Source of the DNA: Amborella trichopoda
Lineage: Eukaryota > Streptophyta > Magnoliopsida > Amborellales > Amborellaceae
Length of the DNA: 64,000 nt
Assembly: GCF_000471905.2 (NCBI RefSeq)
Contig: NW_006499912.1
Coordinates: 1,668,801-1,732,800, forward strand
Reading direction: 5' to 3'
The first letter of the stretch is position 1. The number at the start of each line of letters is the position of its first letter. Position numbers and translations under genes: made by a program. Below the pieces are notes generated by a model. That model made no database searches and had not been told where the DNA came from. It saw nothing but the letters and a program-made list of their open reading frames with translations. Below are positions 24,301-36,300 of this stretch, one piece after another.

Positions 24301-27300
24301 TCTTGGAAGAACAACATGTAATGGGTTCTCCTCCTTCCCTCCCTCCCTCCCTCCCTCAAACACATTATCTGTGGCCAATGTTTGGACTCAGACCATTGGC
24401 TAGGCCATCCATGTAGAATTCATCATTCTTGTATTTAGTCAATACATGGAATTGTGAATGTCCAAAAGCGAATAATTTGATGGAAGCCAAGGCATGTATG
24501 TCATGTTTAAATTTGGTAGTTGTTTTTTACCCTGAACTCAGTTATTGGTAAAGTGAAGAGGGACACACAAAAATGCACACACATATGTGGGCAAACGCGC
24601 GCGTGCGCACACAGAGAAAGGAAGAGGGAGGAAATCCGGAAAACACGTGTACAATTGATTGCCAACCACAATAGATGTTTGAGAAATTAATCATGGTATG
24701 ATACATTGCCCACATTTCCTAGATGTAATGTCATAAATAACTTCTGAGCTTTTCTCATGTTCTGACTCATAATGTAGGACTAGGAATCTAGAAACATGGT
24801 TTTATCTACTAAACTCTTGATCATGCAAATATAGAAAAAATAAAGATACATTAAGGAGCTGAAGATCTTTTAACCCTCATATTAGTACTGTGATGAGTAA
24901 AGAAAGGCCTGGGATACATGATAAGTACAGGAATAAAGGATAGAACTGTATGGGGGTATAGTGTTTATTCTATTAAACTTATGTATAACCATGAATGAGG
25001 TATTGAGGAGAAATTCCCATTTTAGTTACCAAGGCTGAAAGAGGCTTAACAATTGCTGTGAAGGATTTCAAATCAGAAGCTTTGCTCTGGCTAATATGTG
25101 TGTGCTTTGCATGGAGGAGGAATACATTAATCAAATTCTAGTTCATTGTAGCATCAGCTTAACTCCGCCATGGCTAGACCCAAGCCTAGAGATATCGTAA
25201 AATTTTGCCACATCTTTTCATGAGTCCTGAAGTCTGCCTGAGGGTATGGCCCTTAATAGAGCAGAATGGCGGCACAAGATTCGTGTAGCCAACCCCAAAT
25301 AGTTGGGATAAGGCCCAGAAGATGGTGATATTGATAACTGTAGCATCAGCTTCACGCATGATGAATGTTTTTAATGCTCCCTTTTTCATGTTAATGCATA
25401 GTTACCGGGATTGGGAGCGAGGTCAGATCCTAGTTCATGATTGGGACAGTGGGATCGAGAGATGCAACGAAGTTAAGTGGGAAAGGGGTTGAGATTCGTA
25501 TCTTGTGAGTTAAAGGGATGTGATCTCGATATGAAGGGAGCGCGATCCTTTTTTTTTTTTTTATTGTAAAGGTTAACTTGTATTGAAAGAGGAAAAACTG
25601 TAAATACAAAAAACTAATCAGAAAAGACGGCAACCCACAAGTTGGATGCTCAGAAATACAAACAGATGCAGAACTATAGAGATTAGAAAAGATTGAGCAG
25701 AAAGAGGGAGAGTGAGGGTTGAGAAGATAGAGAAGAGATAGAATTAATCTAAGGATCTAACACAAAAAGAACAATATATGAAACAATGTGGGGAGGTGGT
25801 CTCAGTATACTTCTAATCTTCACAGGTCCATGTAATGACTAGGGGAGCTTTTTTCGGCCTTCTTGTTGTCCCCTGGGGTCCAAAGTTTGAGATTGACCAG
25901 TTGCCGAAGTGTCTCTTAAGTATTGACGGGTGCTTCGATTGATTTACAGTGCTTCGTCTAACAGCTCTACCCTGGCGGGTAGATAAATTAAAGGACACTA
26001 CTGGCAAGGAAAGTCCCAAAAAAGTGTAAACGTGATTTATGTACCTAAGAGAATGGTAAAAGTACCAAAAACAGAACACGGATATAAAGAACTCTCACTT
26101 TTTTTCTTTTTTTTTGTTCTTTTTTTGCCTTTCTTTTTCTCACCAGACCTTTAAAACCCCAGACCCTTTTTTTTTTTTTGGGGGGGGGGAGAGAGGCCAA
26201 AGACAAAATAGAAATAGCAGTTAAGATGAGAAGAAAACAAGAAAGAGGAATAGACAGTGAGAGAAAGAGGGAAAGAAGAAAAAAGGAAAAAGAAAGAGGA
26301 TTTCAGTGGGCGAGAGATGAAAAAGAATCAGAGGTTTGGAGATGCAGCAGCACCAAGTGAGGCCCCTTCCTTTGCTAACCGAACAGCCTTTGTGTTTTCC
26401 TCTCTAAGAATGGGATTGAAAGAGACCTGTGGAAGTGAGCTGCACAGAAAGAAAATATGCTAAAAAATTGGAATGAGCCTCCAAGGAGGCTGCTTATGTT
26501 TGTGTAGCCCAAAGAACAATGTTTGTTGAGTCTGGCTCAACGATAAGCCCTTGATATGCTGTAGCCAACTGGCCCACCTTTTTGAGACCTGTTAAGAGGG
26601 GGCCGAAGCCTCTGCAAATGTGGAATCTTGGAAACCAATATATTCTGAGAAGGTCCATATGATAGACTTTGCATCCGTAAGTAAACCACCAGTTCCCGAG
26701 GGGCCAGGGTTTCCTAGCAAGGACCCATTTTTGTTCAGCTTAAGAAATCCTGAGGGAGGGGGGTGCCAGTTAGGTCTGGATCCGTGTGTCTGGGCTGATA
26801 GGTAAAGCAGGCTGTCCCAATTGTTTAGGAAGTGGGAAATAGACAAGTTGGCAAAACAGAGGATTGCTTTGGCCCATAAGGAAATGAGGGAAGTGAGAGT
26901 GAGGAGTGAAGACCAGAGGAGAAAGGAGATTTCACAGTGTATAAAGAGGTGAGGGATTGACTCCTCCTCTTGGAGGCAAAGAATGCACCTCTTGGGGAAG
27001 GAGAATCTCTTTTTTGAAGTTGGTTTAAAGTTAGAGTTTTGCCTTGGAGAAGGTCCCAAATGAAGGCCTGAACTTTGTGTAGTATTGGTAGGGACCAGGT
27101 TTGGTTAAGCAAAGGCTTGGGGATCTGGTTCAAGAGGAGAGAAGAATAGAAAGAAGAGACTGCGAAGGAGCCCGAATGGGGAAGGTGACCAGAGTAAAGA
27201 ATCTGGTCGAAGAGGGCTGAAAAAGGAATGTAAGATCAGAAGGAGAGACGTGAAAGAATTAGATTCTTGGTCAGAAAGATGACGCCTAAAAATGGGTGCC

Positions 27301-30300
27301 CAAATCAGATTATCACCTGAGAATGTGGCGTAATCAGAAACCAGAGCCTCTTGGTGGCAGGCCACCAGGAAGAGAGTGGGGAATTTTATAGAGAGTGGAG
27401 TGCGACCAATCCAGAGATCAGTCCAGAATTTAATTCTGAGACCATTTCCAAGTCGAAATCTGATTTGATTAAGGAAAGGCGTTCTGGTGGAGGATATGCA
27501 CTTCCATGCCCCAGAACATCTGTGTGAGGGTGATCTAGGAAGCCAATCTCCATTATTCATTCCATATTTTGCAAGAATAACTTGTTTCCAAAGTAGGGGC
27601 TGAGGGGAGAACTTCCACCACCATTTCCCATGTAAGGCAAGGTTCATGGTTCTACGGTTTTTAATTCCTAGAACTCCAAATTTCTTAAGGGAGCAGACCA
27701 AGTCCCAGGCGACCAGGTAAATTTTCCTGATATCGCCCACACCTGACCACAGAAAATCTCTCATCAAATTTTCCAAGTGCTGGATAACCAAGATGGGGAT
27801 TTTATAAAGAGGCATGAAGTAGGTTGGGATGCTAGCTAGGGTGGCTCTGATAAGAGTGATTCTTCCCCCAAAAGAAAGGAAGCAACCTTTCCAAGAGGTA
27901 AATTTCCAGGTGAATCTCTCAATGAGATTATCCAAGAGGTAAATTTCTAGGTTTGCCTAAGCATAGGGGGAGAGCTAAGTATGAAGAGGGGAGGGATTCA
28001 AAGGCACAACCTAGACGTTGGGCTAGGCTCATCAGTTCTGCATTATCAACTAGGATGCCAAGCATTTTGGTCTTAGTTAGATTTACTTTCATCCCTGTGA
28101 GTAGTTCAAATGTTCTCAAGAACCTCCAAAGTCAGTCGACTTGGGTAGGGTTGGCCTCACAGAAGATAGGGTTGGCCTCATAGAAGATAAGGGTATCATC
28201 TGCATAGACAAGAAGGGAGATTGTAGGGCCAAAGGGAGATGTTTAGAAACCAGACAGAGAGCCACTGTCATAGAGTTTTGTTAAGGTTTGGGTGAAGAGT
28301 TTCCCAATAAAGGTGGAGAGGAAAGGTGACGGCAGATCCCCCTGCCTGAGCCCTCTTTGGGCCTGGAAGAAACCTTCAGGCAAACTGTTAATGAGTATGG
28401 AAAAGGCAGGGCTAGAGATGCATCCTAAGATCCAGTTTCTCCAGTTGGGACCAAACCCCATACGAGCTTGAATGGAGTCAAGGGGCTCCCAGTCCACCCT
28501 GTCATAGGCCTTTTCCCAATCCAACTTTATTATGAGACCTTTACGACCTGTTAGAGATCTGGAGTGGATGCCCTCGTGGGCAGTTAGGGCTCCATCAAGG
28601 ATTTGTCTGTTGGCTACAAAAGCAGACTGAGTTGGGGAAATGACTTTGGAAACAACCTCTTGGAGCCTGGATGCTAAGACCTTAGCCAGGATCTTATAGG
28701 AAGAGTTAAGAAGACTAATTGGATGGAAATCCGTCATCCTATGTGCTCCCTCAATTTTGGGGATCAAGGCTAGAAAGGTACAATTGAGTGCAGAGTTGAG
28801 CCTGTCTCTAATGAAAAATTCTTCAAAAAGAGCTAAGAGGTCTGGAAATGTGGTGTCCCAGAAAGATTGGAAGATAGCAATGGGGAAGTCGTATGGACCT
28901 AGAGCCTTATCTTTAGGGAGATCAAATGCCGCTTTCCTGATTTCCTCCAAGGAGAAAGGGCGTTCAAGACTAGCAGAGCCAGTAGGGGAGAGTGTTTGGA
29001 AAGCAATACTACCAAGGACAGGGCGGGAATGAGTTGGCTTGGAGTACAGATTCTTGAAAAATCTAATAAAGAGTCTGCTAATGTGTGCTGGCTGAGAAAA
29101 GGATTGAGTACCTACTGTGATTGCATTTCCCCTACGTCTAGAGCTAGCAGTTTTGTGAAAGAAAGCTGTGTTTCTGTCTCCTTCTTTGAGCCACTTAATC
29201 CTGGACCTCTGGTGCCAGAAAATTTATTTTCTTTAAAGTTTGAGCTAGGTCTATTTTGGCTTGAATCCTATCTCCTCTTTCTTGGGGGCGAGAAATCGAG
29301 ATTCTTCCACTTCGTCCAAGCCAGAAATCAAGGTCGAAAAATTCCTAATAGGGATTCTAATGTTGGTGGGAAGATTCCTACTCCATTGTTTCATAGCAGC
29401 TTTAAGAAGTTGAAGTTTACGAGTGAGTCTAAAGCCAGTCCAACCGTCAACGGAGGAAGACTAGACAGAAAGAAAAAGGGGGAGGAAGGCGGGTTCTTCC
29501 AACAATGGAGTTCTAGTCTAAAAGGCTTGTTAGGGATAAAAGCATGATTGGTATTTAACAAGATGAGGCTTATGGTCTGAAGAAGTAACCGGGAGCGAGT
29601 TCCTGGGAAAGCAGATTCCCATGCTTGGTTTACTAAGAATCTATCAATTTTGGTAAGAATGGGAATGGCTGCATGGTTGGACCAAGTGAAGGAAGCTCCC
29701 GAGAGGGAGATATCAATGAGGGGGACACCCTCAATGAAATCAAAGAATGCTCGCATTGATGAGTTGAGGCTACCTCCATTGGATTTTTCATGAGGCCACC
29801 TCACAGTATTGAAGTCAGCACCCATAATCTAAGGAATGGAGAGACAAGGGGAAAGGGAAGAGAGCTCCAGCCACATATTGGGTCTAAGAGTGGGGTTATC
29901 GGGACTGTAGACAAAGCATCTTTGAAAAAGAAAATTGTCCGATAAACGTCGGAAAGAGATGAAGACAGAAAAGTCGAGAGCTTGGGTGTGATACCCTTGG
30001 AGGATGCTTGGGTTCCAGTTGACCCAGGTACCTCCTGTTTGCAGCCCAAGCACAGGGGTTATGGCCCCAGATTTCCTTAATAGAAGGAAGCTCGGGGAAA
30101 GGACGTTTAGGCTCAATGAGAGCAAGGATTGTAGGGAAGTTTGAGTAGACAAGAGAGAGAACAACCATTCTCTTGGCGTGGCTCCCAAGTACTCTAATAT
30201 TCCAGCAGAGGACCTTCATCAAGGAGAATTGGGGTGGCAGGAGGATTTCCTGGCGGATCTACTTTTGGTGGGGCTGAGGGGAAGGATAGAGGTGAGGGAG

Positions 30301-33300
30301 ATCAGCTGGTCTGATGCTCGAGGGATGCCATAATTAATCCCAGATCGGAGCTTATCAACCTCCTTGGACTTTTTAGAGGATTTGGGAGGAGTTACCTGCG
30401 GGGCACCTGCATTAGCTCGGAGTTGGCCCGTACGGTCATCCACTTCTCCAGAAAAGGCAAGGCCAACATCAGTTATCATATCCGGCAGTAGAGGGGCTCC
30501 TCTATCCATTCTTTCCTGTTCGCTGGTGTCTACTAATATTGAGGATTAAATATTAGAATTAAAATCCGACTCTTGAAAGGAGTTACGAGGGGTAGGTGGG
30601 ATCTGAGGATCAAAAGAGGAAAGTGGGAGAGGGTTATGATGGGGAGAAGGCTCAACCGACAGCTGAGAAATCAAAGGTGAAGGGGGAAAGAAATAATTTA
30701 GAGGAGGAATGCAAGGGGGGAGTTGGCCGCCAGTTGCTTGGTCTCCGTGTAAAGCAGACCTCATTTCTAGAGGCAGAGATTCTAGGTCGCCCAAATCAGG
30801 GTGATGGAGACTTGTGCCAGGTGGATTGGGGAGAGTGGTGGCATGGAGGCTAGAGGATAAAGGGTTGTCCGGGGAGAATTCTGAGCTTACAAAGTTGGGG
30901 GGAATGGGGGGGGAGAGAAGAGCCTGGATAAGGGGAGGGGAATCCTGGGCATTGGGCATGGGTTGAGTGTAGATCCGTGGTTGGTATATGAATGGGGCAG
31001 GGTTCCGAGACTGCTCGAGTTGGCGGAGGGTTAGGATGGCTGCCGGAATTTGCTTGGCAGTAATACCACCCTGGGTATGCAGGTTTCTGTTTTTCTCTTA
31101 GAGGCATGGGAGGGGAAGGGGGTGTACTGTATGGTTCCAAGGGGAGTGGGAGTCAAGGGGGAGTGCTTGATAGGGGATATGGGGAGTTGGTTGGAAAGGT
31201 CGGGGATTGGAGTGAAGGAACCAGGAAAGAACACCTAGATAGAGATGTTGGAGATTGGGGTTGATGTGATCCATTAACGGCAGTCCAAGAAACCGAGGAT
31301 GGGGATGAGGGTGGGAGAAGAAAGAGATTATGGGATATTTGGGGAAGATCATTGGAGAGAGTGGGAGTAGTGCTAGGGTTCTCATGGGCATGGAGAGAAG
31401 GGGTAAGAGGCGGCTGAGTGCTGAGATCTGGCAAGTGGCTCGACGCATTGCGAATAGAGGGGGGCGATGGAGACAAAAGTGACTGATTGCTTAAATCTGG
31501 CAGATGGAGGGGCGCGTGGGGAATGGTGGGGGGCAAGGTGTGTAACACATGGGGAAAAGTGGGGAACGAGGTGTGCGATATCTATCCAGAAAAAGGTTGG
31601 GTGGAGGTCTGGGAGGAGGGGTTTTAGAGGCTGCAATTAATGTTGGGGATAGGGGAGCTCCAAATGGCGACACAGTTGAAGAGGGGACAATGCCATTATC
31701 CTTCCTCGGAAATGTGCTAGTGAGAAAGGAGGTAAAAGGGCGGGAAGATGAGACTGACTTGGGCGGCTTGCTGGAGATTGGGTTGCTAGGGGGCTCCAAG
31801 GAGCGACCTGCATTTAAAGCAGGTGGCCGGGAGTAACAGATATCGTAGTATGCGTGGGAGTAGGTGGGGAGATGTGAACGGTTGGATGAAGAAGAAGGTT
31901 TGGAGGAAGAATGGTGACGCATGTGAGCCGTCACCTTGATGGGAGCCTTACCCTTGTCTTTGATTTGATGGGGATCTCGAGGAGATGAGGGGGGAGGGCA
32001 ACAAAGCATAGTTCGGGTTGATTATGGTCCTGAGTGCTTTGGGAATTCAAGATGGAAGTCCCCAGAGTATGGTGGGGTGGTAGAGACTTACTGTGATCCT
32101 ATGGATTGTTGGAGACTTTGGGTGTGGAAGCCAAAGAGAAAAGGAGTGCATTGTTCCTACGGTGGACCACAGTCCAACCATCGTGGTCAGGCTCAGGTTG
32201 AGCATGGCGGGTTTGGCCCTGAACAGAAATTCAGACACTGTAGGAGAAACTGTTGTTATGAAGGACGAGGGAAGATGGAATGAGATTTACCTAGACAGTA
32301 GCAATAAGGACAAACTTTCCCAAAGGTAGGGATCCCAAGGATTTCCAGTGAACCGACAAGAATTGGCCGCAAATGATAAACTATATGGGCCGCAAATGAT
32401 AAACTATATGGGATCGAGGTCCATCCAGCTTAAAATTGACGCTCCCAAGAGGACTTAACTAGGGTACTCTAGCTCGAGAACGAAGTCTATTGAACAATAT
32501 GATTAAGGGCACGTTCGGCATGTGAAAATATTTCCCAAGACATTTTCATGTGAAAAAAATTCGCTCATGTGTTTAGGTGCGGGAGTATTTTCACACCAAT
32601 TGGCCCCAGTGCATCTTTTCACACCAACTAGCAACAACTAATTGGTGTGAAATATTCACCCACCTAACCACAAGAGGGGATTTTTCACGTGAAAATATTT
32701 CCCCGACCAAATGTGCCCTAAAGCTTTTTCTGAATTTAAAAACAATTATTATATACAAAGAATCTTCTTTTTAAAAATATTTTTTTTAATTTTTGTCATC
32801 ATTGGAGTGTGTTTCATAAGTGCGAAGTGGAACTAGAAACCCAAAAATGAGAATTCAAATTTCAGTCCTCAAGCATCAAAGAAGATCTAGTGTTCGATGA
32901 AAATGTTAGTGATCCAGATATAACAACCAAATATGCTAGTGATCCACGCTCCCATTGTAAAACGAATCTCGAAATGTGCTGGAAATCTTCGATACCAATG
33001 TAAAAGAAACTCAATTGTGGAGGCTTGATTCCGCTTACTCATGGACCGATGATTTGGATAAGAGGGATCCAGATCTAATTAAGCAGGGATCTAGATCCTG
33101 AATTTTGTGGATCAAGGTCCCTAAAGACAAAAAACGTCTAGAATCGAGATCCCTTGTCCCGAAGTGGAAGATCGAGCTTTTGGAGCTGGAGCGACCATCT
33201 TCTTGGGAGATCCCTATAACTATGTGTTAATGCAAGGTGTAAAAGGACAAACCTACCTTGGGCTAAAATGAAGATCATTGAAGAGAAGCAATAAGGACAT

Positions 33301-36300
33301 GATCACTTGAGTTTTACAAAGAACAGATTCCCCAAGAACTCTACATATAGAAGTGCAATTAGCTTGGTTGACTTTCTTGCAAGAACATCCATGTAAGAGG
33401 AACAAGAAGCAGTATGGCATCGTTGCCCTAGAAGGACCCAATTAAACCTCATTTCTGGTTTGCCAAAGATAAGAAAGAATCAGCCAGACTTTAGAAAAGT
33501 AAAAAGAGGGGGGGGAGGTAGTCATACAGGATGAAGGCTGTGAAATTTGAAACTGGAACATTTGACCACAGGGAATTGAGGATTCTGTATGGTTCAAAGC
33601 TAATGCAACAATTTCATGGAGTAGATTATGGAAGAATTATAGCCAATCCCAAATAATTGGGATAAGGCTTGGACAATGATGGTGATGAGATTATCGAAGA
33701 ATTATACAGAGACAGCAATCACTATGTAGGGACAACAACATAACTTGAACACTCATGTCCATGGTTCAACACATGTCAACATGCAATGACACATGTGTTT
33801 GACACTTTTAGAACTTGGAAATCGTGCTCACCTTATTTTTTGAAATGTTATTCATAGATCACTTAAAACTCTCCCTCCCTCCTCTTACAACAAACCTACA
33901 GACGTATCTGAAGGGCCATTATTGGGTTGGTTTCTGACACGAATGTTTGCCCAGATACGTTACAATCTCCTTCAAATATGTTATTGTCCCAGACATGCAT
34001 ATATAAAAATCACAAAGGGCTTACACAAAGTTACTAAGAAATCTCTAATTGGGAAAAGCAACCGATTTCAAGCTACAGACTAACCAAAGAAGGCTAATTG
34101 GTTTGTCATAGTAGTGTCGTGTTCTTGTTCTATCATAATGTTGCACCAAACTTAAGTGTGTTACCTAAGTGGAGAAGTATTTGTGCCATTTAACCTATAA
34201 CCTAGCAAGTCATTCTCAAAAAAAAAAACCTATAACCTAGAAAACTCAAGGTTACAAATATGGGCTACATAGGTCACCCTTCAACTATTCAAGCATAAGG
34301 ACCTCACTACAAACACTTAAAGGGAACAGCAGTAGTAAATATTCTAAAGAAAAACTAAAAAGAAAAAAGAAAAAAAAGATAGAAATGAAATCAACAGTAG
34401 ATCACTTTGTGTCATTTACATGTTCATGTGATAAATGGTGATCTCGTAAATAATGCACATGTTGATTTGTGTCTCTGCTTGATGAAATAGACGACCCAAA
34501 TAATCATGGAGTAGATTATGGAAGAATCATGGAGTGGATTATGGAAGAAATATAGCCGACTCCAAATATTGGGATAAGGCTTGGATAATGATGATGAGAT
34601 TATCGAAGAATTATACAGAGACAGCAATCACTATGGACGGACAGCATAACTTGAACACTCATGTCCATGGTTCTTAACACATGTCAACATGCAATGACAC
34701 GCGTGTTTGACACTTTTAGAACTTGGAAATCGTGCTCACCTTATTTTTTGAAATGCCATTCATAGATCACTTAAAGTTACTTAAAAATCTCCCTCCCTCC
34801 GTTCACAACTAACCTACAGACGTATCTGAAGGGCCATTATTGGGTTCTGTCAAGTCCTTCAAATACGTTATTGGCCCAGACAAGCAAATATAAAATTCAC
34901 AATAGGCATACATAAAGTTATTAAGAAATCTCTAATTGGGAAAAGCAACTGATTTAAAGCAACAGACTAAACAAAAGAAGGCTAATTGGTTTGTGTCATG
35001 TTCTTGTTCTATCATAATTTTGTACCACACTTAAGCATGTTACTTAGGGGGAGAAGTATTGGTGCCATTTAACCTGTAACCTAGAAAACTCTAGGCTACA
35101 AATATGGGCTTCATAGGTCACCCTTCAAGTATTCAAGCATAAAGACCCCACTACAAACACTTAAAGGGAAAAGCAATAGTAAATATGCAAAAGGAAAATT
35201 AAAAAGAAAAAAGAAGGAAAAGATAGAAATGATAACAACAGTAGATCACTTTGTGTCATTTACATGTTCATGTGATAAATGGTGATCTAGTAAATAATGC
35301 ACATGTTGATATGTGTATTTGTTTAATGAAATAGATGCATCTTTAAATGGTAAAAGATGCAGGCCATGTTGGAATGAGTTGGACCATAGAGACATTGATC
35401 ATTGCAATTGAGAGGTTAGAATAAAAAGAGGGAAGGCACAAAGAAAGCCCTTTACAAATAAGGCATTTCTCACCCACATGTGAGGTTTTTTTTCCAGGCA
35501 GGCAACAAGAAATACCCACTTAAAGATAACCCAAGCAGGCAACTTTTTGCCATCTTCCCTTTTGTCCAGGCCCCCATTATAGCAGATTTGCTAGCTAATG
35601 GGGAAACCAGTGTTTGAACTCCAACTACTTACGGGTACCATCATGTTTGAAGTTAGTAGGAATTTGTTTATAGTTACCAAGAACCTAAACAGTGAAGTTG
35701 TTTCCTCATGGGGTAACATAATTAAAAGCATTAAACCTAAATGATAGGAACTACTAAAAAAATCATAACTAATAAATGGCAAAATATTCCCCTCATGGGC
35801 ATCGATAAAAAAAATAAAAAGTAAAAGATAAAAAATGAAATAAGGGATACAGATGAAGTTCCAATTTCACATCCTGGCATTAAGGGAACTTCATTCAAAA
35901 AGTAAGCTCGAGACTCATACTTACCAAGCACGCCCTCCAAATTGAAATAAGACAAAACAAAATCTTATTAATATGCTGTAAGTTTAAAAAAATAATATTA
36001 TACAGGATTTCAAAGGCCACACTTTGTTTGAATGAGGCCACAATTTGTTTGAATATCGTTTTTGGAGTAGAATGATAATGCTGACCACATCTTAGTCTCA
36101 ATTATAAATAGCCGAATACAGAAAATGTAATTTGAAACTTCATCTTCACTTATTAAGATACAATAGACGCCTTTGAACCCTTCATGTTGCCTATCTATCT
36201 AGCACTGAATTTACTGAAAAGAACAATGCAACATATCTTCATAGTTTCGACAACAAAATGCACACAACTGTTTATTTAGACAGGAATGAGGCTAAGAATA

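Larger units (their letters stand above)
25549..32500 (-). mobile_element. Near-complete but dead L1-type LINE in sense orientation
   Basis: A roughly 7-kb plant L1 element reads 5' to 3' from about 32500 down to a poly-A tail (plus-strand T run 25549-25564). Parts in order are: ORF1 remnant with a cysteine-knuckle-like [12 protein letters not shown] (about 32290-32320) and a [11 protein letters not shown] linker; ORF2 apurinic endonuclease; reverse transcriptase; a zinc-finger-like segment; and RNase H. Frames are split by several stops and shifts, so it cannot encode its own movement. The far 5' end of ORF1 and the 5' UTR are not recognisable, suggesting 5' truncation near 32340-32500. It shares the transcription direction of the host gene. 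No target duplication could be fixed. Confidence 0.9.

Noticed and set aside
29390-32330. Long plus-strand frames such as 28996-29547, 30596-30853 and 31549-31836
   Set aside because: They are antisense shadows of the minus-strand LINE, which has recognisable endonuclease and RT motifs.
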